From contig OX596336.1 in the NCBI GenBank assembly GCA_951394405.1, forward strand, positions 3,162,001 to 3,226,000: a stretch of DNA of 64,000 bases, given 5' to 3'. The DNA is from Coprinellus micaceus. Lineage: Eukaryota; Basidiomycota; Agaricomycetes; Agaricales; Psathyrellaceae. The notes under the pieces were generated by a model. That model worked only from the letters and a program-made list of their open reading frames with translations, was not told the DNA's origin and did no database searches. Below are positions 36,182 through 47,909 of the stretch, piece after piece (the stretch's first letter is position 1; every line of letters starts with the position of its first letter). Both the position numbers and the translations under genes were made by a program.

Positions 36182-37801
36182 ATGGCCAACTCACAAAGGG
36201 CGAAAGATGGACCTCAGGAATGGGAGATGACGAACAATCAAAGGGGTTTAGTGGACGATATCATCGAAGAAGGCCAGTATGAAGCCGCTATAGAGATGCT
36301 TTTCCAATTGCGGTCGCCGCAATATAAACCGTCCGTGTATGTGGGTCTCTTCGTGGATTCAGGCTCGGAACTCACGTATCCGACAGCTCTCACGTCAGGC
36401 AGCTTGTTTTTCTTGCTCTCCACCCTGTAGCAACCCGTGCTGCCTCTCCTGACCCGAGGCCAGTGACGGAGACTCCCCGGAGATCCCGCACATCCAAAGT
36501 TTCTTCTCAAATCAGTTCTAAAGCAATTGTGTCTTCCTTGGATCTGTTACACTCCTTGATCGCTACGAATGCACCGGAAGCTCTGGGCCGCGCTCTACCA
36601 TCATATGCTTGTCCGCAAAATTCTCCAGAAGAGCCGCTGGACTCTGTGCTAGCTAAACAGGCTACCTGCATCAAAAATGCAAAGCACTGCTGGGAACTGC
36701 TGGAGGAGGGCTTCGTATTCCGCCATCACATCGTCCTTTCACCGAAAGGAAAAACCAAATTGCGGCGTGACCTTTCCTTTGGTGAAGCTCTCTTCCCCGA
36801 ATCACAATCAGGAGGCGCCGGCAACGTCGCTGACGAAGCATGGCCCTTCTTGGATTGGTTGGTATCACTTTTTGAGAAGGATGAGGATGCCAGGGAACAG
36901 AAAGAAAAACGTACGTGATGAGCTTTACATGGAATTGCCATAAAACATAACTTTGTATTGTAGTCCGGTACTCCGATCTCTTCCTAGAGCAACTACCGCC
37001 ACCGCGAGGTGGTTCCGTTACAAGATGGGATTTCTCCCTGGTAATGAAGATCATTCTCGGCTGCATGGAACAGAGCGATCCTCGGCGGCAGAGGCTAGGG
37101 CTAAGGCTGGTCTCCCTGGCAAGTTCTTGAACCCGCTGATTTCCGATAATCACTCACCTCTGCCCATATAGCTCTGTAATCTTACAAACACAATCCACGT
37201 CGAACAGCCAACACTTGTAAACACCATATACAGAGACCTTCTGGCCAGTTGGAATGATGCGAAGCGCATCCAAGACTTCCTTTCCGACTTGGACTTGACG
37301 CCCAGCGTCGAGAGATTCAAGATCTCGTTCTGCCAGAAGTTGCTCAGTGATGTGGCCGCGCCATCCATCTCTCTACAACCAAGCAATGCCCGCCCTCGAC
37401 CTCAAGCTCGTCGCTCGGCTCCAAAGCCCCGCGGTGTGGTTACTCCCGCAGATGTGCCCCGAAAACCCGTCGCACAGGAGGCGCCCAACCCTCAAGCCAT
37501 CGCGAGCAAGCATATACTGCCGTCCTGCACAGAGATCCTCCAAAGCTTAGACTTCCCGGTGCCACAATTTCTCCCGACACCTATCGGTATCAGCCTGGTC
37601 CTTTTTGCAAGATTCCAATTGGTCAACTCCTTCGCATCACTCCAGCAGTTTCAACCGCCCGAAACTCGCCTCGAATGGGACCGGTCAATACAGGAGGGAA
37701 AGGTTGCAGAGTCCTTGAAACGAGGGTTTCCTCAAGAGCGAGGTGATGACGCAGTATTGTATCTAGAGATGCTACGAGAGTGCCTCCGTGTTGCTCTCTA
37801 G
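36182..37801 (+). CDS. Unrecognised helical protein
   Basis: A coherent multi-exon gene. It starts MANSQRAKDGPQEWEMTNNQ and continues GLVDDIIEEGQYEAAIEMLF, then after an intron HVRQLVFLALHP, then a long exon with SKAIVSSLDLLHSLIATNAP, CWELLEEGFVFRHHIVLSPK and FLDWLVSLFEKDEDAREQKE. Later exons give YSDLFLEQLPPPRGGSVTRW, LVMKIILGCMEQSDPRRQRL, TIYRDLLASWNDAKRIQDFL and a Pro/Arg-rich linker. It closes with SLKRGFPQERGDDAVLYLEM and LRECLRVAL before the TAG at 37799-37801. The protein is mostly predicted helix with no signal peptide or membrane segment. I do not recognise the family. The CGCG cluster upstream hints at cell-cycle control, an inference only. Confidence 0.7.
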
Positions 37802-37848
37802 ATTGTACGCCGTGAGCTTGGAGATTGTCCATGTATAGCCGTTTCTAT

Positions 37849-38950
37849 TCAATCCAGAATTGCTTGCGATCCTGATTCCGCAGCCCTATCGACGTCTTCG
37901 GAAGTATGTTTCGCGTTCTGATATATGTCCAACGGGATCCATCCAATGTAGTGCAGCCTGAAAAGGGGCAATTCAGTCAAACTAACGGTCAACGGTTGAA
38001 CTGAATCTAAGCGCCCTGAAGCTTACCCGCCGAAACCCCCGACGAAGTACACTGCCTGTGGAAAAATGGGTTCACCATGAACGACGAGACGGCATTGTTT
38101 CAACCGTACCTTGGGATCAAACCTTGCCCAGTAAGACTGTAGCATGAAAGGCAGAAGATTGGGGTTAAGTCTCTGGTGTGATAGAAACTATGGCTACTAC
38201 GTACGATATGGGCGGCGCCTTCGTCGTCGGGGAGCCACCACTTCGCGTCGCGATGTTTCTCAAGGTAACACTCCTGAATTGCCTCGCGATCCGGAACGCT
38301 GTGGATATCAGTAAAGACTGTAATGTTCCCCAGCAAGGAAACCCTGGGGCGACTGGCAGCAGGGACATTTGAAGTTACGGAAATTGACGCGGAATGAGAG
38401 CTGGCGTGCAAGACATTCTTGCTGTGCCTCGATATGGGGAGGAAGAGCAGAGTCAAGGAACCATTCGAATGGAAACTGAATGGGGAGCAGTGCAAGAGGC
38501 AACCAACGAAGGAGGGTCCGCAGTCAGCACTGTTCGTGAAACCCGAGAGATATGACAGCGGGACAATGTACCTTGCATAGTACTCCTGCATGGAGAAGGG
38601 GAAACCTGAATGTAGGTGTCCGGATATAAATTATCCGGTGAGCAGTGTTGTTAGCCAGCTAGCAAGGTCAAGACGGCGCTCCCCTACTTGGAAGGTCGGG
38701 ATCTTCACCGGGGAAGATGGTTGCCATGTTCCCAATGGATGTGGTTGAGCGCTCAACAAGATTTCTTGCAATCCGAGCTGATATGAAGCACAATTGAATG
38801 GTATGTGATTTAATTATGACCACTGCGCCGGCTCAGAGGTGACAGACCTGCATCGCTAACGGTTTCTTCGGCGCGAGCGGGGGCTATCCACGCAAGGTTG
38901 ACATAAAGCAGCGAGGCAAGGGTCGAGAGCGAAGGTGTCAGGAAATGCAT
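37849..38950 (-). CDS. CREG/PNPOx-like FMN-binding split-barrel protein, secreted
   Basis: Members of this fungal group have a pyridoxamine-5'-phosphate-oxidase-like fold; function is mostly unknown. Start ATG 38948-38950 gives a signal peptide (MHFLTPSLSTLASLLYVNLA..APARA). Exon 2 reads SARIARNLVERSTTSIGN and MATIFPGEDPDLP. Exon 3 gives FPFSMQEYYA. Further exons give the split-barrel core ISVTSNVPAASRPRVSLLGN and ITVF, CYLEKHRDAKWWLPDDEGAA, RFDPKAVYFVGGFGG and LHYIGWIPLDIYQNAKHTSE, ending at the TGA at 37849-37851. Order and spacing match the family across about 220-250 residues. No HDEL-type retention signal. Tail-to-tail with the 36182 gene, 47 bases apart. Confidence 0.88.
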
Positions 38951-39201
38951 CACAGGGCAGGAAGCCAACGAAGGAAGAAAATATACTGGCGAGGGTATTC
39001 GAGACGATGGGCAAGGCAAGAGCGCGAGCTTGTCGCTCCACGGTCGCTCCATTTGGGTATGCGCCACAGAGATCCCGGATCAACAGCGTGTCACCTTTTG
39101 GTTGCCGAGTTGACTGACGCCCACAGGAAGCCCGAAACATGCCTTGGAATGGCCAAGTGTGCAAATGAATTTTCCAGAGTTCTAGATCCGTCCAACTAAA
39201 A

Positions 39202-42200
39202 CTATGTACCGAGCCCCTCCTCTGAATCATTCTCTTCCTCCTCATCAAAGTCGTCGCTTTCCTCAACATCAACATCTATCAAATCACCGTCATCTACCCC
39301 ACTGGTACCTTCAGCGGGAGCCTTCTGCTGCTTCCTCCACAATGAGGCTAAGAAACTTGGGGTACTGGCTTGCTCGACGCCTTTGTCGATGCGGACTTGC
39401 ATAAATCGGGGGAAGCGGAGGCTCAGGCCCCGCGTTTCGGAGACCAGTCCCTGAGCGGCGATAGAAACAGGGCTCTCAGTTATACTGGATGAAGATGGAT
39501 GCAGGGTAAGGTCAGTTCGGGGGTCCAAGCGAAGCGGCTTATGAGGTACACTGACTCCGCTCCCCTGATTTCCCAAACTTCGCTTGCCCTGAAATATACA
39601 TCAGGTTGAAACCCTGTCGACATAGTTTCCATCACAATCTGCGGTAAACGGGAAAAATACGAGCAAAAAAACACCCACCACCAAAATCCGCGTCCCATTC
39701 CAGCTGTTGGGAACATGTGTCTGAATTGACACGGTAGCGCTCGAGCAGAGACTTGAAACACCAATCAGCCCATGTCGATACTTCTAACGACGCACTCTAT
39801 CACTCCTGTGAATCTTTCACTTACCTTATAGAAAACATCAGTGAATCCTGATCATTGCGATGCGGTTAGCGATTTTCCGACCTCAGAAGAACGAGAGGAA
39901 AGGGTAATTACGCACCGGACATGCATTTGCAAACAGCTACAGGCTTCGCTGTTTCGGGATCCCACAGGCCAAGCAGGATTGGACTCCACCAGCCAGCCTT
40001 GCGACCGTTCCCATACCAAGCTCCGATGGGGATGAGGTCAAGACTGTCACCGATGGTATCGACATAGTCCTTCTTAAGCTTCAGCCAGGCAGAGGTCCGT
40101 TTATCTGGCTCGTACGTGGCAGGCAGGACCTTCTTTCTCGACTTGATCCCCTGTTTGGCGCCTTCGCCGGGCTCGACGGGCTCGTAGTCGAGAACCTAAA
40201 ATGCAACCACTGAATTGAGCGACCACACCCTTCACAAACGCATCGTGATTTGCACCTTCACCATCAGGCCCTCACACCTGCTCTCGAGTGCCCGCTCCCA
40301 GAATTCCTGGACGGCCATCTGGCCTTCATCACCCTCGCAACTTTCTACATGCCGAAGCCTAGCCAAAGTGGTGTTAGCGGGGGAATGCGGCGGGAAGTTG
40401 GATTTCAACGCCTGTCTTCGCTCCCTGAATGTTCTCTGCAGGTAGGGCTGAAGATATGGGTTATAAGTGAGCGATTAACAATATGGAATGCCCACTGATC
40501 TCACCTCGCCATTGAGATAGAGCACGTCGAATGCAAACACCGATACGGTGACTTTGATGTCAGACAGTTGAACGTCCTTTCTCGCTCGATTCGATAATTC
40601 TTGGAACGACTTCAACTCCTCAGTCGTGGGATCACTTGCCACAATCTCAGCGTCCAAAATGAACGAGTCGATCGAAGGCGATATCTGTAAGAGCTCCTCC
40701 ACAAGGCGTATCACGTCTGGGTACTGCGGAGATCGTCCATGAGACCCCTTCGTAACACAACGGTATGTAATAAATTACCTTCGTGGTCATATCCTCGAGA
40801 TGCCTGGAGAATATCCTAGTCGAAACCTTACGATCCTCCCCCCTTTCGGCGTGTATTTGAGCACGCTGCCCGTCGTACTTGAATTCGGCAGAGAAGGACA
40901 AATCGCCCAGTCGGTCATAAATCTCATCCAAGGAACGAGTAGGGGACCCGAGGGTTGGATGAAGTGGAATCCCTTTGTTATCGTCAGCCCGGCAGCTAAT
41001 CATACTCGCGGAGCTGCTTGGACTCACCGACTGACAGCGGCACTCGCTCCGTTAGGTGGCTCAGGTCATGGTCCAGCAACGCCTGGACGATATCGTCGTA
41101 GCAAGGGTGCCTCACGTAGACTTGTTTAACGAGACCTTCAGCTTTGAGGAACAAAAGCTTCAGCTCTGCTCTTGCCGCGTCTTCTGGCCCTTTCCTCTTT
41201 AAGTCGGTCGGGAGGGGTTGTACACGCTGCAGCAATCGCCTGGAGGGGTATAGCGAGCCGAGGAGGCCGTCCTCGCTCGAGGAGTTCTCCGGAGGCCCGT
41301 GCAATACCAACGCCCTAGCAAGAGCGGTGAGAATGGACGTCCGAACCGCCCCAACTCTCAAGTTGAGCGTCAGAGTCCTGACGAGGAACCTCACTTCTTC
41401 ACCAAACCCAGCGACGAGGAGTTTTTCGACAATCCTCTCCTTCGTCTTGGCAGCCCCCTGGCCCTTGGACGCGGATATCTTCAAAAGTGAGTCATACACG
41501 TGCTGGATCGTCAGAGGCGGGTGAGGGAGGAGGGTTCGAACTTTCGATTTAGCCTCGAAGGCGACATCCCCTGCGTCACCTGTAGTAGTATAGAGTTGCT
41601 TTAGGGCTGTGGCTGACAGACCAGACACCTGCTGGATTGCCTTCGAGATGATAGAGCTCCCGATTCCAAGTTCTATCCCGACATATGGAGGGGACAGTGA
41701 GTTAGACAGGAGATACAAAGCTGGCAACAGGGATGGTGGGTGGCGCTGTAAGATCGTCCGGAGCGCGTTTGTCAAGGAGTTTAGGATCGCAATACGCGAC
41801 CGCGTCTGCGACAGCGTGGCGAAGGCGTGTGCCAGGAAGGAATACGGCGCACCCGACGAGGTCCAGGGCTGTTCGTGCGGATCATAGAATACAGGGTCCG
41901 TGTCGATGGGATGGAAGGTGAGCTTCTCCGGCTTCACCACGCTCGCTCCGAAGACGAGGGTCGCTTTGCGCGGCGTCCCGGACGCGCCGTCGACGGCAGA
42001 AGGTTGGGCCTGACGAGCTGGGGATGTTGCGGCTGGAGGCGATGCTGAGGGTCCTGGTCTCCGCATGCTTGTGTGTGCAGCTTCGTCATCATCAAGGGCG
42101 TCCACGTCGATTAGCACAGGTAGAGCTTTCTGCCCAATCGCCGACGATGTGGACGAGGGACCCCTTTTTGAACCCTTGGAGGGTGAACTGAAAAAGCTGT

Positions 42201-42288
42201 CGAGCTGCAGCTGCCCCTTTCCGTTGTTCTTAGGTTTCTTTGCCTTGGGAGTCGAGGATGAGGTACTCTGCGATGGACGCTTGGACAT
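39202..42288 (-). CDS. CDC9: ATP-dependent DNA ligase I
   Basis: Joins Okazaki fragments and seals repair nicks. Start chosen at ATG 42286-42288 (MSKRPSQSTSSSTPKAKKPK), which places a PIP box, QLQLDSFF, close to the N-terminus for PCNA binding. The DNA-binding domain follows (SYLAHAF-like YSFLAHAFATLSQTRSRIAI; VRFLVRTLTLNLRVGAVRTS). The nucleotidyltransferase domain has motif I FKYDGQRAQIH (adenylated Lys), SRHLEDMTTKYP, motif III SFILDAEIVASD, VFAFDVLYLNGE, motif IV CEGLMVK and motif V WLKLKKDY. The OB fold and C-terminus follow: IGAWYGNGRKAGWWSPILLG, LRFPRFMQVRIDK, and an acidic tail (DFDEEEENDSEEGLGT) ending at 39202. The reading frame stays open upstream to ATG 42498. About ten introns, mostly in the 3' half. 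Confidence 0.95.
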
Positions 42289-43895
42289 GGTATGGCGGTC
42301 GGAGGTGAGTACCACAGGCGCCAACCCGACCCGGACTCGCGCACTTTTGTGGCGGCAGCGTGCTGTGGCGGCGCTTCGGTCGCGTGGTGGGAGTAGGGTT
42401 AGGGTTTGATGGGGCTCGGCTAACTGGCAATCAAGATCCGCGATGCCCGAACCAGTCCCGTTCTCCCCTTCATTTCGCCTGTCGTGGTGCGTCAACATGA
42501 GGAGGACAAGGCTGTTCTCTCGTTTTTTTCTGCTTACTTTTCAACAGTCGAGACCAGTGCGATCCATCGAACTGTCAGGCGAAATACAAGGCAGGATCGG
42601 TGAGGTTTCTCAAGCGATTGCCGACCCCTCAAGCACATTCCTCGCCGGGCCAAGGAGCCTTGCGACTACCGGTTCGCCATACCGGAGTCCCTCGATTCGT
42701 TTGTCGGGCCCCCGTTTTAATACTTTCCAATCGAGGGTTTTCATGTATTGCCTGGAGACGATATCCTTCCCATCAAGCCTTGCCGTACCCTTTAAAACAG
42801 TGTCCATTCACGACAACCGCTGCTCCATCTCCCCATGACGATCTTCGCGGACAGTCTGGACAGGGCCAAGAAACGCATACAAAAATCAGCTTCTTGGTCT
42901 AGACACAAAGTGCCAATAGACCTATCGTCCTAACGCTTTATGTCGAATGCGACTCGGAGGAGGCTCGAGGGGCCAGAATATCATCTGCGCAGTTGAGGCG
43001 GCGATAGCATACCCTATCATATCATGCATCCGACGCCTTTAAAACGCCACGATGGGGTCGGCACCGCGTTGCGAGGCAATTAAGCATTGCAATGGATTAT
43101 TAGAGCACCCTCAAGTCGGAAAGAGGCGAGGGATGAAATTCGGAGACAACCATCCCCCAATGCTTCGGAAATAGGATTCATAGCCCTGCTTCTGCTTTGA
43201 GTCAATCGCATCGCAGGCCACCTGAACAAGGAAACTCAGCGAAAAAGGCTGGGTTATTAAAATGATGAACGGCCAGGAACCAACATGTGCCGGAGCACTG
43301 AGAGGGCGAGGGCGAACAGGGCTTGCAGGTATGCTCCCTTGATGAACGATGGCTACACACAGACCATGTCCTTGGTGCGACGAAAGGGCCCACACGATGC
43401 AAGGAGTGAGGTGATCATGACGCCTTTCCTGTCTTTGCGATGTAGCGAAACCTCCGAATGGTGGAGCGGACGCTGGGGTTCCGAGGCATGCGTCTTGGTC
43501 CCTTTTCGGGTACTAAACCCCGTCAGTCGGCCCTGATCCTATTCGCAGCAATCTCGATCCCAGCGATTCGGTTTTCTCAACAAATGGGAGAGGGGCAGAA
43601 CAGAACACGGGTGCGGTTGCCATCCAACAGGCACTAGCTTGGTTGGGACCCAGCTGATATCATCCGACCCAGGCGCGGGTCGCGGTATCATTTGCCCTCA
43701 CAGCCTGCAGAACGACATGTGCCGATGTCAAGTCTTTCCGTTCAGGCACAAGATGTGATCCTGCTCGGCGTCATAGCATGAATTTGACAATTTTGACAAT
43801 TTAAATCGTTTGCGAATGGGCCGGCCTGCAATTTCAGTTCGCTTTCGTAAACGCTCAAACCATCCGCGCCTATATATTGACCCACGAATCCAAGA
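42289..43895. promoter_or_regulatory. Divergent intergenic region, DNA ligase I / C2H2 factor
   Basis: About 1.6 kb. The ligase side has an in-frame upstream extension to 42498 and an ACGCGA box on the minus strand (42380-42385). The remainder shows only short open frames on both strands (42443-42838, 43111-43536) with no recognisable domain. A TATA-like TATATATTG lies near 43870, about 25 bases before the next ATG. Confidence 0.45.
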
Positions 43896-44729
43896 ATGGC
43901 GACGTACCCACCTCGGCTCGCAATCTCCTCTCCTCCAATGGCTGATACCCGTTACTCGCAGTATCCGTCTAGCTCCACTACTCAGTGGAACAACCAGCCC
44001 TACACCTCCTCTTCCTCATCGGCCTACCCCTCCCACCAAGGCTATTCGAACGGTGGAGGTCACTCCGGATCGTCGCACACGTCCTACCAGAGCAACGACG
44101 TCGAGTACTACGCCAGTTCCCCTGTCTCCTCCTCGTCGACGGGGGCCAGTAGCCCTTACTACGCCACCTCCCCTATCTCCCCAACGGGATCGGAGTCGCC
44201 CTACTCGTCTCGTCATTCCCAACCCCCTCGACCAACATCCACCCGCGACTACCCTGAGCACCAATACTCGTCGTCGTACGCATACTCCTCGAGTCACGGA
44301 GGTCATCATCCGGCAGGCCACCCATATGGACGCCCCCGATCGCATTCCCAAGCATACAGCGACGATCATCACGCTCCTGCTCAGATCCACTATGCACCAC
44401 AACAAATTCCTTTGACGCCGGCAATGCCATTGTCTCCGGCGGCGTACCCTTCTTCTCCAAGTCGGCCCTTTGCTTGCGACATGTGTGCTCTCTCTTTCAA
44501 CCGCCAACACGATCTGAAGAGGCATCGGGAGACGCATAGCGGAGAAAAGCCATTCTTGTGCAATGGTGGTTGTGGGAAGACCTTCACGAGGAAGGATGCA
44601 TTAAAACGGCATCAGGTGGGTTTTCAATGTCTCTTCGGGTTCGCCTCGATGCCATCGTCTGACATACAATTCGTTCGGTAGCTGGTGAAGGGCTGTGGCA
44701 GGGTTCAAGAAGAGGGGCGATCGACCTAG
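43896..44729 (+). CDS. C2H2 zinc-finger transcription factor (C-terminal finger pair)
   Basis: A regulator with a long disordered N-terminus rich in Ser, Tyr, His and Pro (MATYPPRLAISSPPMADTRY; SPVSSSSTGASSPYYATSPI). Two C2H2 fingers close the protein: FACDMCALSFNRQHDLKRHR with ETHSGEKPF, and LCNGGCGKTFTRKDALKRHQ. An intron (about 44616-44680) joins this to LVKGCGRVQEEGRST and the stop at 44727-44729. Only two exons are needed. This finger pair with a trailing LVKGCG is common in basidiomycete regulators. I cannot name the orthologue. The downstream region holds a (ATGT)n run. Confidence 0.88.
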
Positions 44730-44789
44730 ACTTTCAGTGCCATCGTCGGGTAAGGGTCTCCTTGATTGCTTGAGGTCGAGCCGCAATTG

Positions 44790-44808
44790 ATGTATGTATG
44801 TATGTATA
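44790..44808. repeat. (ATGT)n microsatellite
   Basis: Four and a half copies of a four-base unit in the 3' flank of the C2H2 gene. Confidence 0.8.
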
Positions 44809-44979
44809 AGTTTCTAAGGTCGGGCGTCTCTGATGCCGAACCCCCTCCGTGAAACCTTTAGATTCAAGCGGAACAGGATATTGATTTTGTGTACATCCTA
44901 GCACGAACACTATGTTGTCTTAGTAACTTTAAAGGACTTTAGTTTGTACAACAAATCACCTACGGTAGACATATATCAC

Positions 44980-45640
44980 CTAATTGACTTGCTTCTCCAA
45001 CACCCAAGCATCGGCGGGCGTGATCTTCTTGTAGTAGCCTTCGTGTGTGGAAGTCTGCACGAAACCGTTGGCTTCGTAGAACCTCTTCGCATCCTCGTTG
45101 GAAACCTGCACGTGGAGGTAGACCTTGTCGACCTTTGACTTGTGGCCTGCTGCAGCTGTCAGGACTTGCTCCAGGGCCCTGGATCCCAGCCCGCGTGAGC
45201 GATAAGGCTAGTCATGATGCGTAAGTATGACTTTAGACCAGGTAAATGAAGGGATGCTCACAGCCAGAATGCCCATGGTCATGAGGTATAGCACCTTTTG
45301 ATCGTCTTTGTTCTCGAACCGACAGGAAATGGTTCCTACCTTATGCGTAGAGATGTCGATAGAGGGTTGGGTTCCAACAACAGATGAGATAACATACAGG
45401 AATGTCATTGTAGTATACTATACGCAAGACATTGAGCCCACTTCAAGCACATCTGGAGCACTGGCGACGCGCACCTAGTTTGCAAAAATCCTCAACCTCA
45501 GGTGCTAGGATATCTTGGTAGAACTTCTCGCTATATTTTATCGGGAAAAGCACAGAGTTCAGTTTACGAACTGTTCCCAGGTTGTTTTCGGTCAACGACG
45601 CGAAACTGACGCGACTTTGCTTTGAAGATGTTGAGGTCAT
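44980..45640 (-). CDS. NAA50: N-alpha-acetyltransferase 50 (NAA50/San family)
   Basis: GNAT enzyme that acetylates protein N-termini, associated with the NatA complex and sister-chromatid cohesion in animals. The start chosen is the ATG at 45638-45640 (MTSTSSKQSRVSFASLTENN). It is followed by RKLNSVLFPIKYSEKFYQDI, the hallmark (F/V)PVxY-type substrate loop, then VGTISCRFENKDDQKVLYLM and TMGILA. The next exon has the acetyl-CoA motif PYRSRGLGSRALEQVL (RxxGxG), then KVYLHVQVSNEDAKRFYEAN, GFVQTSTHEGYYKKITPADA and WVLEKQVN before the stop at 44980-44982. About 170 residues, normal length. Introns near 45209-45260 and 45410-45480. Confidence 0.92.
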
Positions 45641-45980
45641 GGAACAAATCGTGATCAACGAGCACAGCGGTGTGCAGCCGCGCGTCAAGCCTCTTGTCCG
45701 ACGTGGGAGCCTTTCTCCTGAACTGGAAACGCCGCCGCTCTCGGCCTCCTCCCTCAACCACTGGATCCTCACTTGGGCTAATACCATCTCCTTCACCCTG
45801 AAACTACGGCAGCAGACTCTGCCTCACGACATATTGGTGGTGGTATCCGTGCAGCTCGTTACCGATGCATTAGGACCTCTCGTCACCTAGACCTTCAAGG
45901 TCATAGTGGATGGGGTCAGTCTTGCCTAACACCGGTCATAATGAGGTAAGGCTTCCTGTGTTGTCCCGACTATCATGAAC
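45641..45980. other. Intergenic stretch upstream of NAA50
   Basis: About 340 bases with the NAA50 promoter. An open frame on the plus strand (45582-45890) is largely the antisense of NAA50 exon 1. No gene recognised. Confidence 0.35.
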
Positions 45981-47892
45981 TTATGACTTAGTCAGTCGCG
46001 TTACTCCATCTCTAGGATATAGACTCCGCATAGTCATTCTCTCAATCCCCACCTGAGGTCGGCCCCTTGAATGATATCCATCGGCAAGCTTCAAGCCACC
46101 TGATTGAAAATGCCCCGCCGGTGGATCGACCTCCACCACTCTGGGGTAATCCCCACAGAATAATACGGGAGTGCAAAAGAGTGCAAACCCTCCACCGACC
46201 GCGGGGCGTTCTTCAACGCCCTGAACGTCACACAATACGGCTACTATTTGTTGGAGCCCGTGACGGATTTTGACTCGCAGGGGCCTATCTTTGACAGAAG
46301 AAATTATGTGTTTTGGCCTTTCTGAACCGCCGAACTGGCTCATCCGCCGAGGACTATATGGCGACGGGTCCCCAGCGTTTGGAATTACTCCACGGTCCCC
46401 ATTGTTCTCTTCCCTTGCAACGGCGGCCGATGCGCTTACCCTCTCCAGGATTTCCATCTGGCATTCAGTTGTTGCAAGCTCGATGACGGTTTGATGATAC
46501 TCGGAACGCTTTGGGTCCGTGTAGCTGCGCTTCACAACTCGGGAAAACGTCCGTTTGGATCGAAAGGGACCAGGTCATCATTCACAGCATCTACGCAAAG
46601 GTCACCCCTTTCGATGTCTGTCATATCTTCCCATCTTCAGCTTTGAATGGGGCCATACCTTACCCAGCAGTCCCTGGAGAATGGCGAACATCGGCGCACT
46701 CAAATTGCATCACCCAAGGCTTTTGTTACAACACGGCCCAGACGATAACATGTCATTGATCATCAAAAGACTTGGGTGAGGCCCTCCACGCAGGGCACAA
46801 GCCCCATCCTGGGCGTAATCTCTGGGCCTTGCCGATCGGTCGGTCGCCGTCTCCCGAATTACCAGCAGATTAAGAACAGCATTATCTCCCACCCTCTCGT
46901 AAGTGCTTTGCCTACCCAGCTCCAACCTTTCCGTCATAGGCGCCCACAGAAGTTCACCTCACAGACACCATTTACCATTTACCTTTCGCTCTTAGGACGC
47001 CGTGGTTGTCGGTGTCGGGAATACCCAAGAGATATTCACCTCCACAGGGGAGCCGGGGACCTAGTTCTACTATATCATTGACGTTCTGTGGAGACAGACA
47101 TGATCTGGATATGATGGTCTGCCCGCCTGGCTTGATGACCGAGATGAGGTGCGAATCGTCACCATGCACCCCTGTAAATTTTAAATCCCCACCCCGACAC
47201 ATCCCCTTCACAATCTGCCCAAGTTCGGCTGATAGACAACGCTGACGGGCTGGAACAACAGGACCAAGGCTAACCCGCGGAGGCCGTCCTACAGGGCTAT
47301 CCAAGGCTGGCAGCAGGTGACTTTTATGAATACCCTCATGCCGTGTCTGCTCCAGGTGCAGACTATCCGACAACCATGGGTCACACATATACGGCATGCC
47401 ACAATTAAGGTCATGAATGCCTGTGTACAATCCATACTGAAACACTGCTCAGCTGAGCGCTGCGTTACAAAAGCTTACAGTTCTTGCCAGCTCCTGTCAA
47501 GTTGTGTCAACCAATTTTGATTTCTGGCGAGCCGTTAGTGACTCTCCAGGTACCAGACCATTGTCCAGCAAGCATAACATCCACTCACGCCTGTCATTGT
47601 ACCATATCATCATCCCGAATCCCCGTTTACTCTGGGTACCTTGTTTTCTGAGTATGTCCTTGACCACCCTCCGGAATCCGAATGGGTTGAATAGTTGCTT
47701 ACCTCCTGTAGACTCCTTCAGAACATCCAGCGGCGGTGGGCAACTGACCAAGATCGCTCGTAATAAGATGGTATTGCGACTACATGGTTTGATGAAGAGG
47801 TCAAGGCACACAAAGACAGGAAAGCGACAGCAAAAGAAACCGTGTCCGGTGTACAACATTGTCTGTGCTGAGAGCGCAAAGGGTGATACCAA
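45981..47892 (-). other. Possible unrecognised gene or gene remnant on minus strand
   Basis: Several minus-strand fragments look protein-like and carry plausible splice ends, but I cannot join them. They include RAILVSCPPPLDVLKESTG followed by a GTAAGC donor (about 47700), KRGFGMMIWYNDRREWMLCL (about 47600), PGGQTIISRSCLSPQNVNDI with PRLPCGGEYLLGIPDTDNHG (about 47000-47130), and a helical piece SEYHQTVIELATTECQMEIL (about 46450-46500). No known domain is recognised. It could be one multi-exon gene, two genes, or decayed sequence. Confidence 0.25.
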
Positions 47893-47909
47893 TCAAGACG
47901 GTCCTTGAA

